A stretch of 64,000 nt of DNA from assembly GCA_030835025.1 (NCBI GenBank), contig JAUQWS010000024.1, positions 34,241 to 98,240 on the forward strand, written 5' to 3'. Both the position numbers and the translations under genes were made by a program. Positions within the stretch are counted from its first letter, which is position 1, and each line of letters opens with the position of its first letter. Below are positions 1 to 8,070 of the stretch, piece after piece. The notes under the pieces are model-generated. The model was not told where the DNA came from. It made no database searches and saw nothing but the letters and a program-made list of their open reading frames with translations. This DNA is from Ignavibacteria bacterium (GTDB lineage: Bacteria; Bacteroidota; Ignavibacteria; Tepidaquicellales; OLB5).

Positions 1-1
1 G

Positions 2-1129
2 AACCTGGAGAAGCTTGATGCCAACAAGACATTTGTTGTGAATATCAGCACATCTTTAAAGGATATTCACGGAAATGCAATTGCCGAAGCCATTAGCCTC
101 GCATTTTCTACCGGAACCAAAATAGATAAGGCTGAAATACACGGAAAAGCGTTTAACAACAATGAAAAGGTAACTGCCGTTCTTGCATATAATATTGAAA
201 GTACATCCGGATTTGACCCGACTAAAAATCTCCCCGATTACCTCACGGAATCAGGCTCAGCGGGTGACTTTGTTCTGACGAACTTAGCCCCGGGGAATTA
301 CAGGCTGCTTGCTATAGTTGATGATGACCGCAATCTGCTTTTTACCAGCGAACGCGAGAGTTACGGAGTATTGCCCTATGATGTTCTTGTAACAGACTCC
401 GCAGTTATCAGCAATATTAACTTTTACATGAAAGAAATCACCCAAACGGGAACTACCGGCCCTGAGCTTGACTATACAAAGTATTCCAAGGATTCCCTTG
501 GCATCGTATACACATCAATTGAAAGTGATTCGCGTGTTGTGCTTCCTGAGCAGAGCATATTCATTTTCTTTAACCGCTATAAACCAACAAGAGACGAGCT
601 TGTGAATTCACTTAAAATAACCGATGAGGCGGGAAGTACGGAAAGAGTTGTATTTAACTGGCGGAATGACTCGCTGGTTGAGGTTTTTCCCCAGGGCAAG
701 TTTGCCTCAAACCGAAGTTATGCGCTTTCATTTGACCTGAAGACAGTTAAAGATTCCGTTTACAGGTTCACACTGCCGTTCAGGACTGTGAGCGCAAACT
801 CATTCGGCGAGCTGAAGGGAACGGTTTATTCTTTCTACAATGACTATCCGCTTGTGGACTATCCCGTCAGGATAGAGCTTGTTGCGCCGGCTATGATTCC
901 ATTATTAAAATATTCATACGAAGTGCGGGATACTGTTTTTGCATTTAAAAATATCCTTGAGGCGGAGTACAGTCTTTTCTCGTACGTTGATATTAACATT
1001 AATTCCGCCTATGATTACGGATACCCGTTCCCTTTTGAGCACAGCGAGCCGTTTTTTATCTATCCCCAAAAGCTTAACATCCGCGGCGGGTGGACGGTGG
1101 AGAATGTGAAGGTTAGTTTTGTTAAATAA
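2..1129 (+). CDS. Ig-like-domain exported protein, 3' part (5' end outside window)
   Basis: The frame is open from base 2, so the start lies upstream of the window; the GTG at 38 is internal. The first visible residues (NLEKLDANKTFVVNIS, then LKDIHGNAIAEA and AFSTG) look like the end of a bacterial Ig-like domain of the Big_5 (SbsA-type) family. A carboxypeptidase-regulatory-like β-domain follows (GDFVLTNLAPGNYRLLAIVDD), then a second region with FFNRYKPTRDELVNSLKITDEAG that again resembles Big_5. Proteins of this build are usually exported and surface-associated in Bacteroidota and relatives. There is no T9SS tail; it ends in ENVKVSFVK. Its role is unknown. The stop codon forms the first unit of a heptamer repeat. 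Confidence 0.75.
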   Translation, partial: NLEKLDANKTFVVNISTSLKDIHGNAIAEAISLAFSTGTKIDKAEIHGKAFNNNEKVTAVLAYNIESTSGFDPTKNLPDYLTESGSAGDFVLTNLAPGNYRLLAIVDDDRNLLFTSERESYGVLPYDVLVTDSAVISNINFYMKEITQTGTTGPELDYTKYSKDSLGIVYTSIESDSRVVLPEQSIFIFFNRYKPTRDELVNSLKITDEAGSTERVVFNWRNDSLVEVFPQGKFASNRSYALSFDLKTVKDSVYRFTLPFRTVSANSFGELKGTVYSFYNDYPLVDYPVRIELVAPAMIPLLKYSYEVRDTVFAFKNILEAEYSLFSYVDININSAYDYGYPFPFEHSEPFFIYPQKLNIRGGWTVENVKVSFVK

Positions 1130-1156
1130 AAAGTAAAAAGTAAAAAGGTAAAAAGG
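1127..1156. repeat. Heptamer tandem repeat TAAAAAG, about 4 units
   Basis: Units at 1127-1133, 1134-1140 and 1141-1147 are perfect TAAAAAG. A fourth follows after one extra G at 1149-1155. The first unit contains the stop codon of the preceding gene. The remaining bases up to 1225 show no gene. Confidence 0.8.
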
Positions 1157-1225
1157 ATCTTGAAATTCCCCCTTTGTTGGTGTTATCACCAACAACTACC
1201 TTTCAAACAGGCATTACTTAATAAA

Positions 1226-1256
1226 TTGAATGAAAACCCTTTTTTCCCTAACTTTG
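1226..1256 (+). promoter_or_regulatory. Bacteroidota-type promoter for the glycosyltransferase operon
   Basis: TTG at 1226-1228, exactly 20 nt spacer, then TAACTTTG at 1249-1256. This is a perfect match to the Bacteroidota -33/-7 consensus TTG...TAnnTTTG. The expected transcription start is near 1263, about 18 nt before the TTG start codon at 1281. Confidence 0.7.
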
Positions 1257-1280
1257 TGATTCGCTCAAAAAACGCAGAAT

Positions 1281-2630
1281 TTGAAGAAAGTTTTAGTCAT
1301 TTCGTATTATTTTCCCCCTATGGGTATGGGCGGTGTGCAGCGTACAGCCAAGTTCGCAAAGTACCTGCACCTGTACGGCTGGCAGCCTTATGTATTGACG
1401 GTCACTCCCAAGCTTTACCTCGCAAGCGATTTGTGCCTGCTGAGTGAGGTTGAAAAAGCGGGAGTGAGGGTGTACAGAACCGGCGGCAGTGAATCAAACG
1501 GAAATTCGCATAAAGTCGTAAAGTTCAAGCATGATTCAAACAGGAAATTCCTGAGCAATCTTTCACAGACTTTCTTAATTCCTGATTCAAAAATATTCTG
1601 GAAATCAAAAGCCGTGGAGCTGGGCAGCAGGATAATTCAGGATGAGGGTATTGAGCTTATCTATGCAACTGCTCCGCCTTATACTGATTTCCTTGCAGCG
1701 TGTGAGCTGAAAAAAAAGTTCGGGCTTCCGCTTGTGCTTGATTACCGCGATTCATGGATAGACTGCCCCAATAATTATTACCCAACTCCCCTGCACAAGA
1801 GCAGGCACAGTAAAATGGAAACAGAAGTGCTCAAAAGCGCTGATAAGATAATTACAATAAATGACCGGATAAAGGAATTGATACATCTTCGCTACCCGTT
1901 TGTGAAGGATGAAGATGTAAAGGTTGTACCGCAGGGCTTTGACCCGGAAGACTTCGAACCACAGATATCACAGATTACGCAGATTGGATCACAGATTTCG
2001 CAGATTGAACCAATGATTAATCAGATTACTCAGAAGGAAAACAAGAAATTCAGGTTAACTTACTCAGGGAGTTTTTTGAATTATTACACACCGAAACATT
2101 TTCTGGACGGACTTAAGCTGGCATTTGATAAGAGACCTGAGCTGAAGGATAAAATAGAAGCATGTTTTGTCGGTACCTTCCCAAACGAGTATAGTGAGTA
2201 TATTAAAAAGCTTGGAATTGAGGGTGCAGTTAACATTGCAGGGTATGTTGAGCATTCTGTTTGCGCAAAGTATTTGGCGGAGTCTGACGTGTTATGGATG
2301 ATGATAAATAAGACTGAGCGAAGCGACCTGCACTCAACCGGCAAGCTGTATGAGTACTTCGGGGCGGGCAAGCCGATACTGGCATGTGTGCCCGAAGGTG
2401 TTGCACGGAAATCACTGGAAAGCTACGGCGCAGTCATTATAACAGAACCGGGCGACGTGAATGCAATTGCTGCGGCAATACTGGAGTTTTATGATAAGTT
2501 TGAAAAGGGAGTAATGCCGGTTCCAAACCCTGAGGTAAAAAATATGTATGACAGGAGACTCCTCGCCGGAAAACTGGCAGAAGTTCTGGACGGTGTGTTG
2601 GTGCATTCAGCTGAAGGAGCAAAAGTATAA
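1281..2630 (+). CDS. Glycosyltransferase, GT4-like
   Basis: The 449-aa product starts at a TTG (MKKVLVISYYFPPMGMGG), the typical N-terminus of GT-B glycosyltransferases (glycosyltransferase family 4 type), which transfer a sugar from a nucleotide donor during cell-surface polysaccharide synthesis. The C-terminal donor-binding half contains STGKLYEYFGAGKPILACVP, matching the family E-x(7)-E region. Residues about 227-248 are a low-complexity insert rich in Q-I-S/T-Q-I, encoded by a 21-bp direct repeat and absent from ordinary family members as far as I know. The gene abuts purD: its TAA is followed directly by the purD GTG. Sugar substrate unknown. Confidence 0.85.
   Translation: MKKVLVISYYFPPMGMGGVQRTAKFAKYLHLYGWQPYVLTVTPKLYLASDLCLLSEVEKAGVRVYRTGGSESNGNSHKVVKFKHDSNRKFLSNLSQTFLIPDSKIFWKSKAVELGSRIIQDEGIELIYATAPPYTDFLAACELKKKFGLPLVLDYRDSWIDCPNNYYPTPLHKSRHSKMETEVLKSADKIITINDRIKELIHLRYPFVKDEDVKVVPQGFDPEDFEPQISQITQIGSQISQIEPMINQITQKENKKFRLTYSGSFLNYYTPKHFLDGLKLAFDKRPELKDKIEACFVGTFPNEYSEYIKKLGIEGAVNIAGYVEHSVCAKYLAESDVLWMMINKTERSDLHSTGKLYEYFGAGKPILACVPEGVARKSLESYGAVIITEPGDVNAIAAAILEFYDKFEKGVMPVPNPEVKNMYDRRLLAGKLAEVLDGVLVHSAEGAKV
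1967..2008 (+). repeat. 21-bp in-frame tandem repeat inside the glycosyltransferase gene
   Basis: Two 21-bp units, 1967-1987 and 1988-2008, differ at only two positions (core ATCACAGAT, then CGCAGATTG). Degenerate flanking copies extend the array to roughly 1959-2035. The unit is seven codons, so the frame is kept and the insert reads Q-I-S/T-Q-I repeats. Confidence 0.85.
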
Positions 2631-3905
2631 GTGAAAGTACTGGTAATTGGCTCCGGCGGAAGAGAGCATGCAATTGCGTGGAAGCTCATACAAAGCCCGA
2701 AAGTCACTAAGCTGTTCGCAGCACCCGGCAATGCGGGAATAAATCAGATCGCAGAAGAGGTAAAAATAAAAGCTGATGATGTCGAAGGTCTGCTGAAGTT
2801 TGCCTCAGATAATGCAATTGATTTCACCGTTTGCGGTCCCGAAGTTCCGTTAGAGCTTGGCATTGTTGATGAATTCTATAAAAACGGATTAAAGATATTC
2901 GGTCCCCAAAAAAGCGCTGCAAAGCTTGAGCACAGTAAGATATTTGCCAAGGAATTCATGAAGCAGCATAATATTCCGACAGCGGGATTTGAAACATTCA
3001 GCTCCGGTAAAAAAGAAAAAGCGCTTGCATACATTAAGGGCTCAAAATATCCGTTAGTTATTAAAGCTGACGGACTTGCAGCAGGCAAGGGAGTGATAAT
3101 CTGCAGTAATGAAACTGAAGCAATTGCTGCAATTGAAGAAATATTTGGTGATAAAGTATTCGGTTCAGCGGGCGAGAATATAGTTGTTGAGGATTACCTA
3201 ACCGGAGCGGAAGCATCGGTCTTTGCAATTTGCGACGGTACAGACTATGTTGTATTGCCTCCGGCACAGGACCACAAGAAAATCGGTGAAGGCGAGACAG
3301 GGAAGAATACAGGGGGAATGGGCAGTTACGCTCCCGCTAATAAAATAGTGACAGAAGCTGTACTCGATAGAACCAAAAAGCGCATAATTGAGCCTGTTTT
3401 AGCTAAAATGAAGAGTGAAGGCAGTGAATTCAGAGGCGTGCTCTATTGCGGTTTGATGATAGACAATAAGGGCGATCCGTATGTAATTGAGTTCAACACC
3501 CGTTTCGGCGATCCAGAAACACAGGTCGTTTTGCCGATGATAGAATCAGACCTGCTTGAATTGTTGATTGCATCTACAGAAGGTAATATCAAAGAGCATG
3601 AATTAAAAGTCAGCGCAGATGATTATTGCTGTGTTGTGCTTGCTTCGGGAGGATATCCTGATAAGTATGAAACCGGGAAAGTGATAACGGGATTGGAAAA
3701 AGTTACAAAGGATTGTTTATTATTTCATGCGGGCACAAGCCTGAAAGACGGGAAGATAGTTTCTTCAGGCGGCAGAGTTATGAATGTTGTGGGAAAGTCG
3801 GATAAGGGATTAAGAGATGCAATTGATTCTGCTTATGCAAATGCAGAGCTGGTTAATTTTGAAAATAAAGTTTACAGAAAAGATATAGGATCAAAAGGTC
3901 TATAA
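2631..3905 (+). CDS. purD: Phosphoribosylamine-glycine ligase (GARS)
   Basis: The 424-aa product starts at a GTG directly after the upstream stop (MKVLVIGSGGREHAIAWKL), the signature N-terminus of PurD. PurD uses ATP to join 5-phosphoribosylamine and glycine in the second step of de novo purine synthesis. ATP-grasp features are visible: KADGLAAGKGV near residue 145, GGMGSYAP near 228 and EFNTRFGDPETQ near 287. Length is normal for the family (about 420-430 aa). The purine gene sits alone among surface-sugar and acyl-CoA genes, so the operon is not functionally uniform. Confidence 0.97.
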   Translation: MKVLVIGSGGREHAIAWKLIQSPKVTKLFAAPGNAGINQIAEEVKIKADDVEGLLKFASDNAIDFTVCGPEVPLELGIVDEFYKNGLKIFGPQKSAAKLEHSKIFAKEFMKQHNIPTAGFETFSSGKKEKALAYIKGSKYPLVIKADGLAAGKGVIICSNETEAIAAIEEIFGDKVFGSAGENIVVEDYLTGAEASVFAICDGTDYVVLPPAQDHKKIGEGETGKNTGGMGSYAPANKIVTEAVLDRTKKRIIEPVLAKMKSEGSEFRGVLYCGLMIDNKGDPYVIEFNTRFGDPETQVVLPMIESDLLELLIASTEGNIKEHELKVSADDYCCVVLASGGYPDKYETGKVITGLEKVTKDCLLFHAGTSLKDGKIVSSGGRVMNVVGKSDKGLRDAIDSAYANAELVNFENKVYRKDIGSKGL

Positions 3906-3926
3906 AAGGAGACTCTTAAAGTAAAA

Positions 3927-4850
3927 ATGAATATTTTAGTAACAGGCGGTGCTGGATTCATAGGTTCTCAGATAGTTGATGCATATATTGAAAAGGGCCA
4001 TGATGTTGTGATAATTGATAACATGTCAACAGGAGTCAGGGAGTACATCAATCCGAATGCGAAGTTTTATAAAATGGATATTTGCGATGAGGGAATATCA
4101 GAAGTATTTAAAGAGCATAAGATAGATATTATCAATCATCACGCTGCGCAGATAGATCTCAGGAAGTCAGTTGATGACCCGAAATTCGATATTCAGGTAA
4201 ATGTTACCGGCTCTGTTAACATTTTGCAGAATGCAATAAAGTACAAAGTGAAGAAGGTTATTTTTGCTTCGACCGGGGGAGCTATATACGGTGAGCATGA
4301 TTATTTTCCCGCTGATGAAGAGCATCCTGTAAGGCCGTATGCGCCTTACGGTATAAACAAAATGACTGTTGAGAAGTACCTTTATTTTTATAACCATGTG
4401 TACGGGCTTAATTACATAGTCTTAAGATATGCAAACGTTTACGGTCCGAGGCAGAACTCAAAAGGCGAGTGCGGTGTGATAGCGATCTTTGTTGATAAGA
4501 TAATTTCAGGCGAGCAGCCGCTTATTAATGGAGACGGCAAACAGACAAGAGATTATGTTTACGTTCAGGATGTTGTGAAAGCAAATGTACTGGCTGTTGA
4601 TGCAAAGGGTCCGGCAACATACAACGTTGCCACAACACGCGAGACCGATGTGAACTATATCTTTGACAGGATAAATCACTATGCAGGCACAAACTTTGAG
4701 GAGAAACACGGTCCTGCAAAGCTGGGTGAGCAGATGCGCTCGGTACTCAGCTTCGAAAAAATAAGCAGTGAGCTGGGCTGGCAGCCTGAAATGGATATTG
4801 AGTCAGGGCTCAAAGCCACCACTGAATATTTCAGGGATCACAAAAAATAA
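3927..4850 (+). CDS. NAD-dependent sugar epimerase, UDP-glucose 4-epimerase-like
   Basis: A 307-aa extended SDR protein. The N-terminal Rossmann motif is GGAGFIGSQIVDAY. STGGAIYGE supplies the catalytic Ser/Thr region and YGINK gives the YxxxK pair. YVYVQDVVKAN near residue 210 is typical of GalE-like enzymes. It probably interconverts UDP-hexose epimers for surface polysaccharide, consistent with the nearby glycosyltransferase. The length is slightly shorter than E. coli GalE (338 aa) and fits the short galE-like group, so exact substrate specificity is uncertain. It follows purD by 21 nt. Confidence 0.88.
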   Translation: MNILVTGGAGFIGSQIVDAYIEKGHDVVIIDNMSTGVREYINPNAKFYKMDICDEGISEVFKEHKIDIINHHAAQIDLRKSVDDPKFDIQVNVTGSVNILQNAIKYKVKKVIFASTGGAIYGEHDYFPADEEHPVRPYAPYGINKMTVEKYLYFYNHVYGLNYIVLRYANVYGPRQNSKGECGVIAIFVDKIISGEQPLINGDGKQTRDYVYVQDVVKANVLAVDAKGPATYNVATTRETDVNYIFDRINHYAGTNFEEKHGPAKLGEQMRSVLSFEKISSELGWQPEMDIESGLKATTEYFRDHKK

Positions 4851-4863
4851 TTATTCAAACATA

Positions 4864-5805
4864 TTGCTTAAAGACCTGGCCGGAAAAATACTTGGTTCGC
4901 ATAAACCTGCAATTGCAAGGGGAATATCTCTTGTAGAAAATGAATCGAAGCAGGCTAATGAACTTCTGAAGATGCTGTATAAAAATACGGGCAAGGCATA
5001 TATTATCGGGATAACCGGACCTCCCGGGGCAGGCAAAAGCACATTGACAAACAATCTTACCCGGCTGCTGAGGGAAAAAGGGTTCAAAGTTGGGATAATC
5101 GCTGTTGACCCGACGAGTCCTTTTACAGGCGGCGCGCTGCTTGGCGACAGGATAAGAATGCAGGAAATCGGAATTGACAGCGAGGTCTTCATCCGCTCAA
5201 TGGCAACAAGGGGCAGTCTTGGGGGACTTTCGAAAAAAGCAAAAGAAGCCTGCGAGATTCTTGACGCTTCCGGCAAAGACTTTATCATTATAGAGACTGT
5301 TGGAGTCGGTCAGTCAGAGCTTGATATAGCGCAAACTGCGGACACGACCATAGTAGTTCTTGTTCCTGAATCAGGTGATGCAGTCCAGACAATGAAGGCC
5401 GGACTTATGGAAATTGGTGATATATTTGTAATTAACAAATCAGATAGAGACGGCTCTGAGGCATTAGGTGTGGCGCTTAGAACAATGCTGCACCTCAAAA
5501 TGACCAGAGAAAGTGACCTTGAAGTACCGGTCATAAAAACGGTTGCATCAAAAAATCTCGGCACTGAAGAACTGTACGAAAAGATAGACGCACACAAGAA
5601 GTATCTTCAGGCAAACGGGAAGTTTGAGAATAAGCGCAAAGAGAATCTGCTTAAACAAATTGCAGAGCTTGTTAATAACAGGCTTGAAAACAAGTTCTGG
5701 ACAAGCGAAAAAAAGAATGTTCTGGAAAGAAAGCTTGGCAAAATTTCAGAAAGAGAGATCACTCCCTACGATTTTGTTGACGATCTGTTCCAATCGGGAA
5801 TTTAA
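4864..5805 (+). CDS. meaB: Methylmalonyl-CoA mutase-associated GTPase MeaB
   Basis: A G3E-family P-loop GTPase of 313 aa from the chosen TTG start. GITGPPGAGKSTL gives Walker A at about residues 52-59, VDPTSPFTGGALLGDRIRM follows, and ETVGVGQSE is the switch region. VINKSDRDG supplies the NKxD base-recognition motif. MeaB protects and gates cofactor loading of B12-dependent mutases. The frame stays open upstream into the epimerase gene (possible ATG at 4768), but family-like sequence begins only after the epimerase stop, so I chose 4864. No methylmalonyl-CoA mutase gene lies in the window; the neighbouring acyl-CoA dehydrogenase fits propionate or branched-chain acyl-CoA catabolism. Confidence 0.92.
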   Translation: MLKDLAGKILGSHKPAIARGISLVENESKQANELLKMLYKNTGKAYIIGITGPPGAGKSTLTNNLTRLLREKGFKVGIIAVDPTSPFTGGALLGDRIRMQEIGIDSEVFIRSMATRGSLGGLSKKAKEACEILDASGKDFIIIETVGVGQSELDIAQTADTTIVVLVPESGDAVQTMKAGLMEIGDIFVINKSDRDGSEALGVALRTMLHLKMTRESDLEVPVIKTVASKNLGTEELYEKIDAHKKYLQANGKFENKRKENLLKQIAELVNNRLENKFWTSEKKNVLERKLGKISEREITPYDFVDDLFQSGI

Positions 5806-5825
5806 TAAATTTAAACATATATAAG

Positions 5826-6971
5826 ATGGATTTTAATCTTACGGATAGCAATAAAGAGATACAAAAGCTGGCGAGAGATTTTGCACAGAACAGGATAGTT
5901 CCTGAAGTGATGAAGTTTGACGAGACTTCTGAATTTCCGTGGGAGCTTGCCAAAGAGCTTGGTAATATGGGGTTTCTCGGAATTCTGTTTCCCGAAGAAC
6001 TGGAAGGCGCAAACCTGACGACTGTTGATTACGCGATAATTGTTGAAGAGATAAGCAAAGCAGATCCTTCGCTTGGATTAACTGTTGCTTCACATAACGG
6101 GTTATGCACTAACCATATTTATATGTTCAGCAATGAGGAGCTTAAGAAGAAATACATTCCCGACCTTGCATCCGGAAGGAAATTAGGCGCCTGGGGATTG
6201 ACGGAAAATGTCTCCGGAAGCGATGCCGCAGGAATGCACACAACAGCTGTCAGGAAAGGCGATCATTATATTGTTAACGGGAGCAAAAGCTTTATTACCC
6301 AGGGCGGTGTTGGCGAAACTGCAGTTGTAACGGCATATACAGATAAATCAAAAGGCTCAAAAGGCATTTCAGCTTTTATAGCCGAAAAGGGATTTGAAGG
6401 ATTTTCGGTCGGAAAGAAAGAGAACAAGCTTGGAATGCGTTCATCCGATACGTGTGAGCTTATCTTTGATAACTGCAAGATCCCCGCCGAAAACCTTATA
6501 GGCAAAGAAGGTGAAGGATTCAAACAAAGCATGACGATACTTGATGGCGGAAGGATCTCTATCGCTGCGCTTTCAGTTGGCATAGCGCAGGCGGCGCTTG
6601 AACACTCCATAAAGTATGCAAAACAGCGCAAGCAGTTTGGCAAGGCTTTGGCTGAATTCCAGGGTATTCAGTTCAAGATCGCAGATATGGCAACTGAAGT
6701 GGAAGCTGCAAGATTGCTTACCTACAAAGCCGCTAAGATGAAAGATGAAGGAAAGGATTTCAAGTTCGCCGCATCACTGGCGAAATATTACGCCAGCGAA
6801 ATTGCAACAAAAGCAACCGGCGAGGCGATACAGATACATGGCGGATACGGCTTTATTAAGGAATTCCCCGTTGAAAAACTGTACCGTGATGTTAAGCTTA
6901 CAACCATCGGCGAAGGTACAAGCGAAGTTCAGAAGATGATAATGGCAAGGATGCTTGTTGAAATGTATTGA
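5826..6971 (+). CDS. Acyl-CoA dehydrogenase
   Basis: A 381-aa FAD-dependent acyl-CoA dehydrogenase of typical length, oxidising acyl-CoA to the 2-enoyl-CoA and passing electrons to ETF. Visible family signatures are WGLTENVSGSDAAGM (FAD/substrate loop near residue 130), RKQFGKALAEFQGIQFK near 270, and the C-terminal IHGGYGFIKEFPVEKLYRD then IGEGTSEVQ. The Glu in IGEGTSE is where short-chain enzymes carry the catalytic base. This suggests a short-chain type, perhaps butyryl- or isovaleryl-CoA; the exact chain length cannot be read. It is the last gene of the operon and is followed by heptamer repeats and a terminator. Confidence 0.95.
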   Translation: MDFNLTDSNKEIQKLARDFAQNRIVPEVMKFDETSEFPWELAKELGNMGFLGILFPEELEGANLTTVDYAIIVEEISKADPSLGLTVASHNGLCTNHIYMFSNEELKKKYIPDLASGRKLGAWGLTENVSGSDAAGMHTTAVRKGDHYIVNGSKSFITQGGVGETAVVTAYTDKSKGSKGISAFIAEKGFEGFSVGKKENKLGMRSSDTCELIFDNCKIPAENLIGKEGEGFKQSMTILDGGRISIAALSVGIAQAALEHSIKYAKQRKQFGKALAEFQGIQFKIADMATEVEAARLLTYKAAKMKDEGKDFKFAASLAKYYASEIATKATGEAIQIHGGYGFIKEFPVEKLYRDVKLTTIGEGTSEVQKMIMARMLVEMY

Positions 6972-6972
6972 C

Positions 6973-7026
6973 GATTGAAGATTCAAGATTCAAGATTAAA
7001 GATTAAAGATTAAAGATTTGAAGATT
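6973..7026. repeat. Heptamer tandem repeat GATTNAA, six units plus decayed end
   Basis: Six consecutive 7-bp units (GATTGAA, GATTCAA twice, GATTAAA three times) run from 6973 to 7014, followed by an 8-bp variant and a partial unit. The array begins two bases after the stop codon of the acyl-CoA dehydrogenase gene. Confidence 0.85.
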
Positions 7027-7050
7027 GTAAAGGCTTATCAAAAAAATAAA

Positions 7051-7081
7051 ACCCGTTAAGTAACGCTTGACGGGTTTTTTA
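7051..7081. terminator. Bidirectional terminator between acyl-CoA dehydrogenase and mlaE
   Basis: A 10-bp stem, ACCCGTTAAG (7051-7060) with CTTGACGGGT (7066-7075) and one G-U pair, closes a 5-nt loop and is followed by a T run. A-rich sequence on the other side lets it also serve the convergent minus-strand gene. Confidence 0.9.
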
Positions 7082-7102
7082 ATTTGCAGGATAAAGAAAG
7101 AA

Positions 7103-7894
7103 TTATCCGAATATTGTTGTCCACAAAATGTAATCCAGAACAAGTGTCATGGCTGCGGCAAGCACGAATGCTCGGATAGTTGCATTACCTACTCCCTGTG
7201 CGCCGCCCTGTGCGTTCAGTCCCACGTGACATCCTAAAATTGATGTTGATGCTCCGAAGAATACTGCCTTGATCAGTCCGCCGAAAATGTCTTTCATTTC
7301 AAAAACGCGTTTAGCGCTTGTGAAAAAAACCTGGAAAGATACGTCCTGGAAGAAATAAGCAACTCCAAATGCTCCCAATATTGCAACAAAGTTTGCAATT
7401 ATGGTTATCACCGGAAGCATAATGATGCTTGCAATAAACCTTGGCATTACAAGGTATCTTACCGGGTTTATAGCCAGTGATTCAAGTGCATCTATCTGTT
7501 CGGTAACTTTCATAGTGCCAAGCTCAGCAGCAATTGATGCACCGACTCTTCCCGCAAGTACAATTGCAGTAAGTACAGGTCCAAGCTCAATGAAGATTGC
7601 TTTTGTTACAGCAGAACCGAGATAGGATAGTGAAATGAATCCCTGAAACTGGTATGCAGCCTGCCACGTGGAAATTGTTCCGGTGAAAAAACCGATTATT
7701 ACTACAAGGGGGATTGAACCGACACCAATGTGTTCCATCTGGTCGAGTATCAGTTTTCTGTCTCTGAAAAATCTTGGAAAACTGAGAATAATCCCCCATA
7801 TCAGCATCGAAATTCTGCCGATTTCAAGGAAAAAAAACTCAAATTTGTTTATGAACCAGTCGAAAAGAAGCGTCATATAGCCCGAATATGTCAA
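7103..7894 (-). CDS. MlaE-family ABC transporter permease (orphan)
   Basis: A 263-aa membrane protein of MlaE/YrbE type, the permease of lipid (phospholipid) ABC transporters that move lipids between inner and outer membrane. The family core is clear: LGPVLTAIVLAGRVGASIAAELGTMKVTEQIDALE at about residues 105-140, followed by NPVRYLVMPRF. An alternative start is the Met seven residues in. The usual partner ATPase (MlaF) and MCE-domain protein (MlaD) are not adjacent, which is odd because they normally form one operon. The gene converges on the acyl-CoA dehydrogenase and shares a terminator with it. Confidence 0.93.
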   Translation of the reverse strand: MTYSGYMTLLFDWFINKFEFFFLEIGRISMLIWGIILSFPRFFRDRKLILDQMEHIGVGSIPLVVIIGFFTGTISTWQAAYQFQGFISLSYLGSAVTKAIFIELGPVLTAIVLAGRVGASIAAELGTMKVTEQIDALESLAINPVRYLVMPRFIASIIMLPVITIIANFVAILGAFGVAYFFQDVSFQVFFTSAKRVFEMKDIFGGLIKAVFFGASTSILGCHVGLNAQGGAQGVGNATIRAFVLAAAMTLVLDYILWTTIFG

Positions 7895-7999
7895 ATATAG
7901 TGTAGTATATCAATTCAAATATCATAGCCTTTAGTTTGCACAGTTATCACATCTATCATTTGCTTTTTGTTGTTTTTTTGTTAAAATTGAATTAAAGCA

Positions 8000-8030
8000 T
8001 TGCAAGAATTGAAAATTCTTTTTAGATTAG
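8000..8030 (+). promoter_or_regulatory. Candidate promoter for the T9SS protease operon
   Basis: TTG at 8000-8002, 20-nt spacer, then TAGATTAG at 8023-8030, one mismatch from TAnnTTTG. An inverted repeat AAGAATT-GAA-AATTCTT (8004-8020) lies within the spacer and could be an operator. The predicted start is about 35 nt before the ATG. Confidence 0.45.
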
Positions 8031-8070
8031 ACAATTAATTCGAGAAGTTTTCAACATTTTAAATCAGAAA

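Noticed and set aside
1160..1447. 95-codon frame overlapping the glycosyltransferase start
   Set aside because: It is out of phase with a convincing glycosyltransferase N-terminus and promoter.
1959..2035. Possible CRISPR-like direct repeats
   Set aside because: Units are contiguous without spacers and in frame within a gene; this is a tandem repeat.
4851..5288. 145-codon minus-strand frame over meaB, beginning at the epimerase stop
   Set aside because: MeaB motifs are complete on the plus strand and the antisense product is a serine/proline-rich shadow.
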